A stretch of 11,963 bases of DNA, taken from positions 1 through 11,963 of the forward strand of contig CAYSIX010000126.1 of the NCBI GenBank assembly GCA_964431205.1. Reading direction: 5' to 3'. Below the pieces are notes generated by a model. The model was not told the DNA's origin. It worked only from the letters and a program-made list of their open reading frames with translations, and ran no database searches. The stretch comes from CAYSIX01 sp964431205 (GTDB lineage Bacteria > Planctomycetota > Phycisphaerae > Phycisphaerales > Phycisphaeraceae). Positions within the stretch are counted from its first letter, which is position 1. Every line of letters starts with the position of its first letter. Positions 11,899 through 11,963 of this stretch are shown here, one piece after another. Made by a program: the position numbers and the translations under genes.

Positions 11899-11963
11899 AT
11901 GACACAGGCCCCCGTTCAAGAAGAGACGACGCGCGGGTACATGCCCCCCGGCAACACCCAGTT
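11899..11963 (+). CDS. Start of a further gene, cut by the window edge (possibly ACT-domain protein)
   Basis: An ATG at 11899 opens a frame of 21 codons to the window end, beginning MTQAPVQEETTRGYMPPGNT. GGAG at 11882-11885 lies 13 bases upstream, a little far. From memory, PPGNTQ-type openings occur in planctomycete ACT-domain (amino-acid-binding regulatory) proteins, but 20 residues cannot establish that. An ATG at residue 15 is an alternative start. It is on the same strand as the epimerase, 75 bases after it, and could be co-transcribed. Confidence 0.45.
   Translation, partial: MTQAPVQEETTRGYMPPGNTQ

Noticed and set aside
10651..11919. A 422-residue open frame on the minus strand
   Set aside because: Antisense to the epimerase, which has all SDR motifs; the frame is Gly/Val/Ala-rich and runs into the 46-bp tandem repeat.

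Overview
This window looks like chromosomal DNA from a high-GC planctomycete, most plausibly a Phycisphaerae-like lineage. The evidence is the strong GC bias, a kinase type (DYG instead of DFG, followed by many membrane segments and a TM2 domain), a TPR-like protein ending in tandem FHA-like domains, and an ECF-type sigma factor with a Cys/His-rich tail. All of these are familiar in planctomycetes. The taxonomic call rests on recalled family resemblance, not on a search.

Layout. (1) 1-322, minus strand: the N-terminal part of a YhhQ/VUT-type queuosine-precursor transporter. It is divergent from (2) 449-1141, plus strand, a protein I do not recognise. (3) 1167-1799, minus strand: a lipoprotein, convergent with (2) and divergent from (4) 1955-2482, plus strand, an MgtC/SapB-family membrane protein. 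(5) 2519-3463, minus strand: the sigma factor, convergent with mgtC. (6) 3611-10489, minus strand: four genes in a row. In transcription order they are a membrane-anchored coiled-coil protein, a TPR-like/tandem-FHA protein, a Ser/Thr kinase with TM2 domain, and a four-TM protein whose start overlaps the kinase stop. The sigma factor follows on the same strand. (7) 10822-11823, plus strand: a nucleotide-sugar C4-epimerase, followed by the first 21 codons of another plus-strand gene.

The five minus-strand genes from 10489 to 2519 look like a phospho-signalling locus. The kinase phosphorylates Ser/Thr, the FHA protein could read phospho-Thr, the coiled-coil and four-TM proteins could be membrane scaffolds or targets, and the sigma factor could be the transcriptional output. 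The genes are seen; the circuit is inference.

The second striking feature is repeats. Every non-overlapping junction of this locus, and two protein linkers inside it, hold short repeats or palindromes: a 46-bp tandem repeat upstream, a 29-bp repeat present both before and inside the FHA gene, hairpins before the kinase, a 72-bp-period duplication inside the four-TM gene, and a nested palindrome before the sigma gene. They affect gene calling: the FHA reading frame runs upstream through one repeat, but a perfect Shine-Dalgarno sequence places its start 36 codons further in. I found no rRNA or tRNA gene, CRISPR array, transposase or phage gene.
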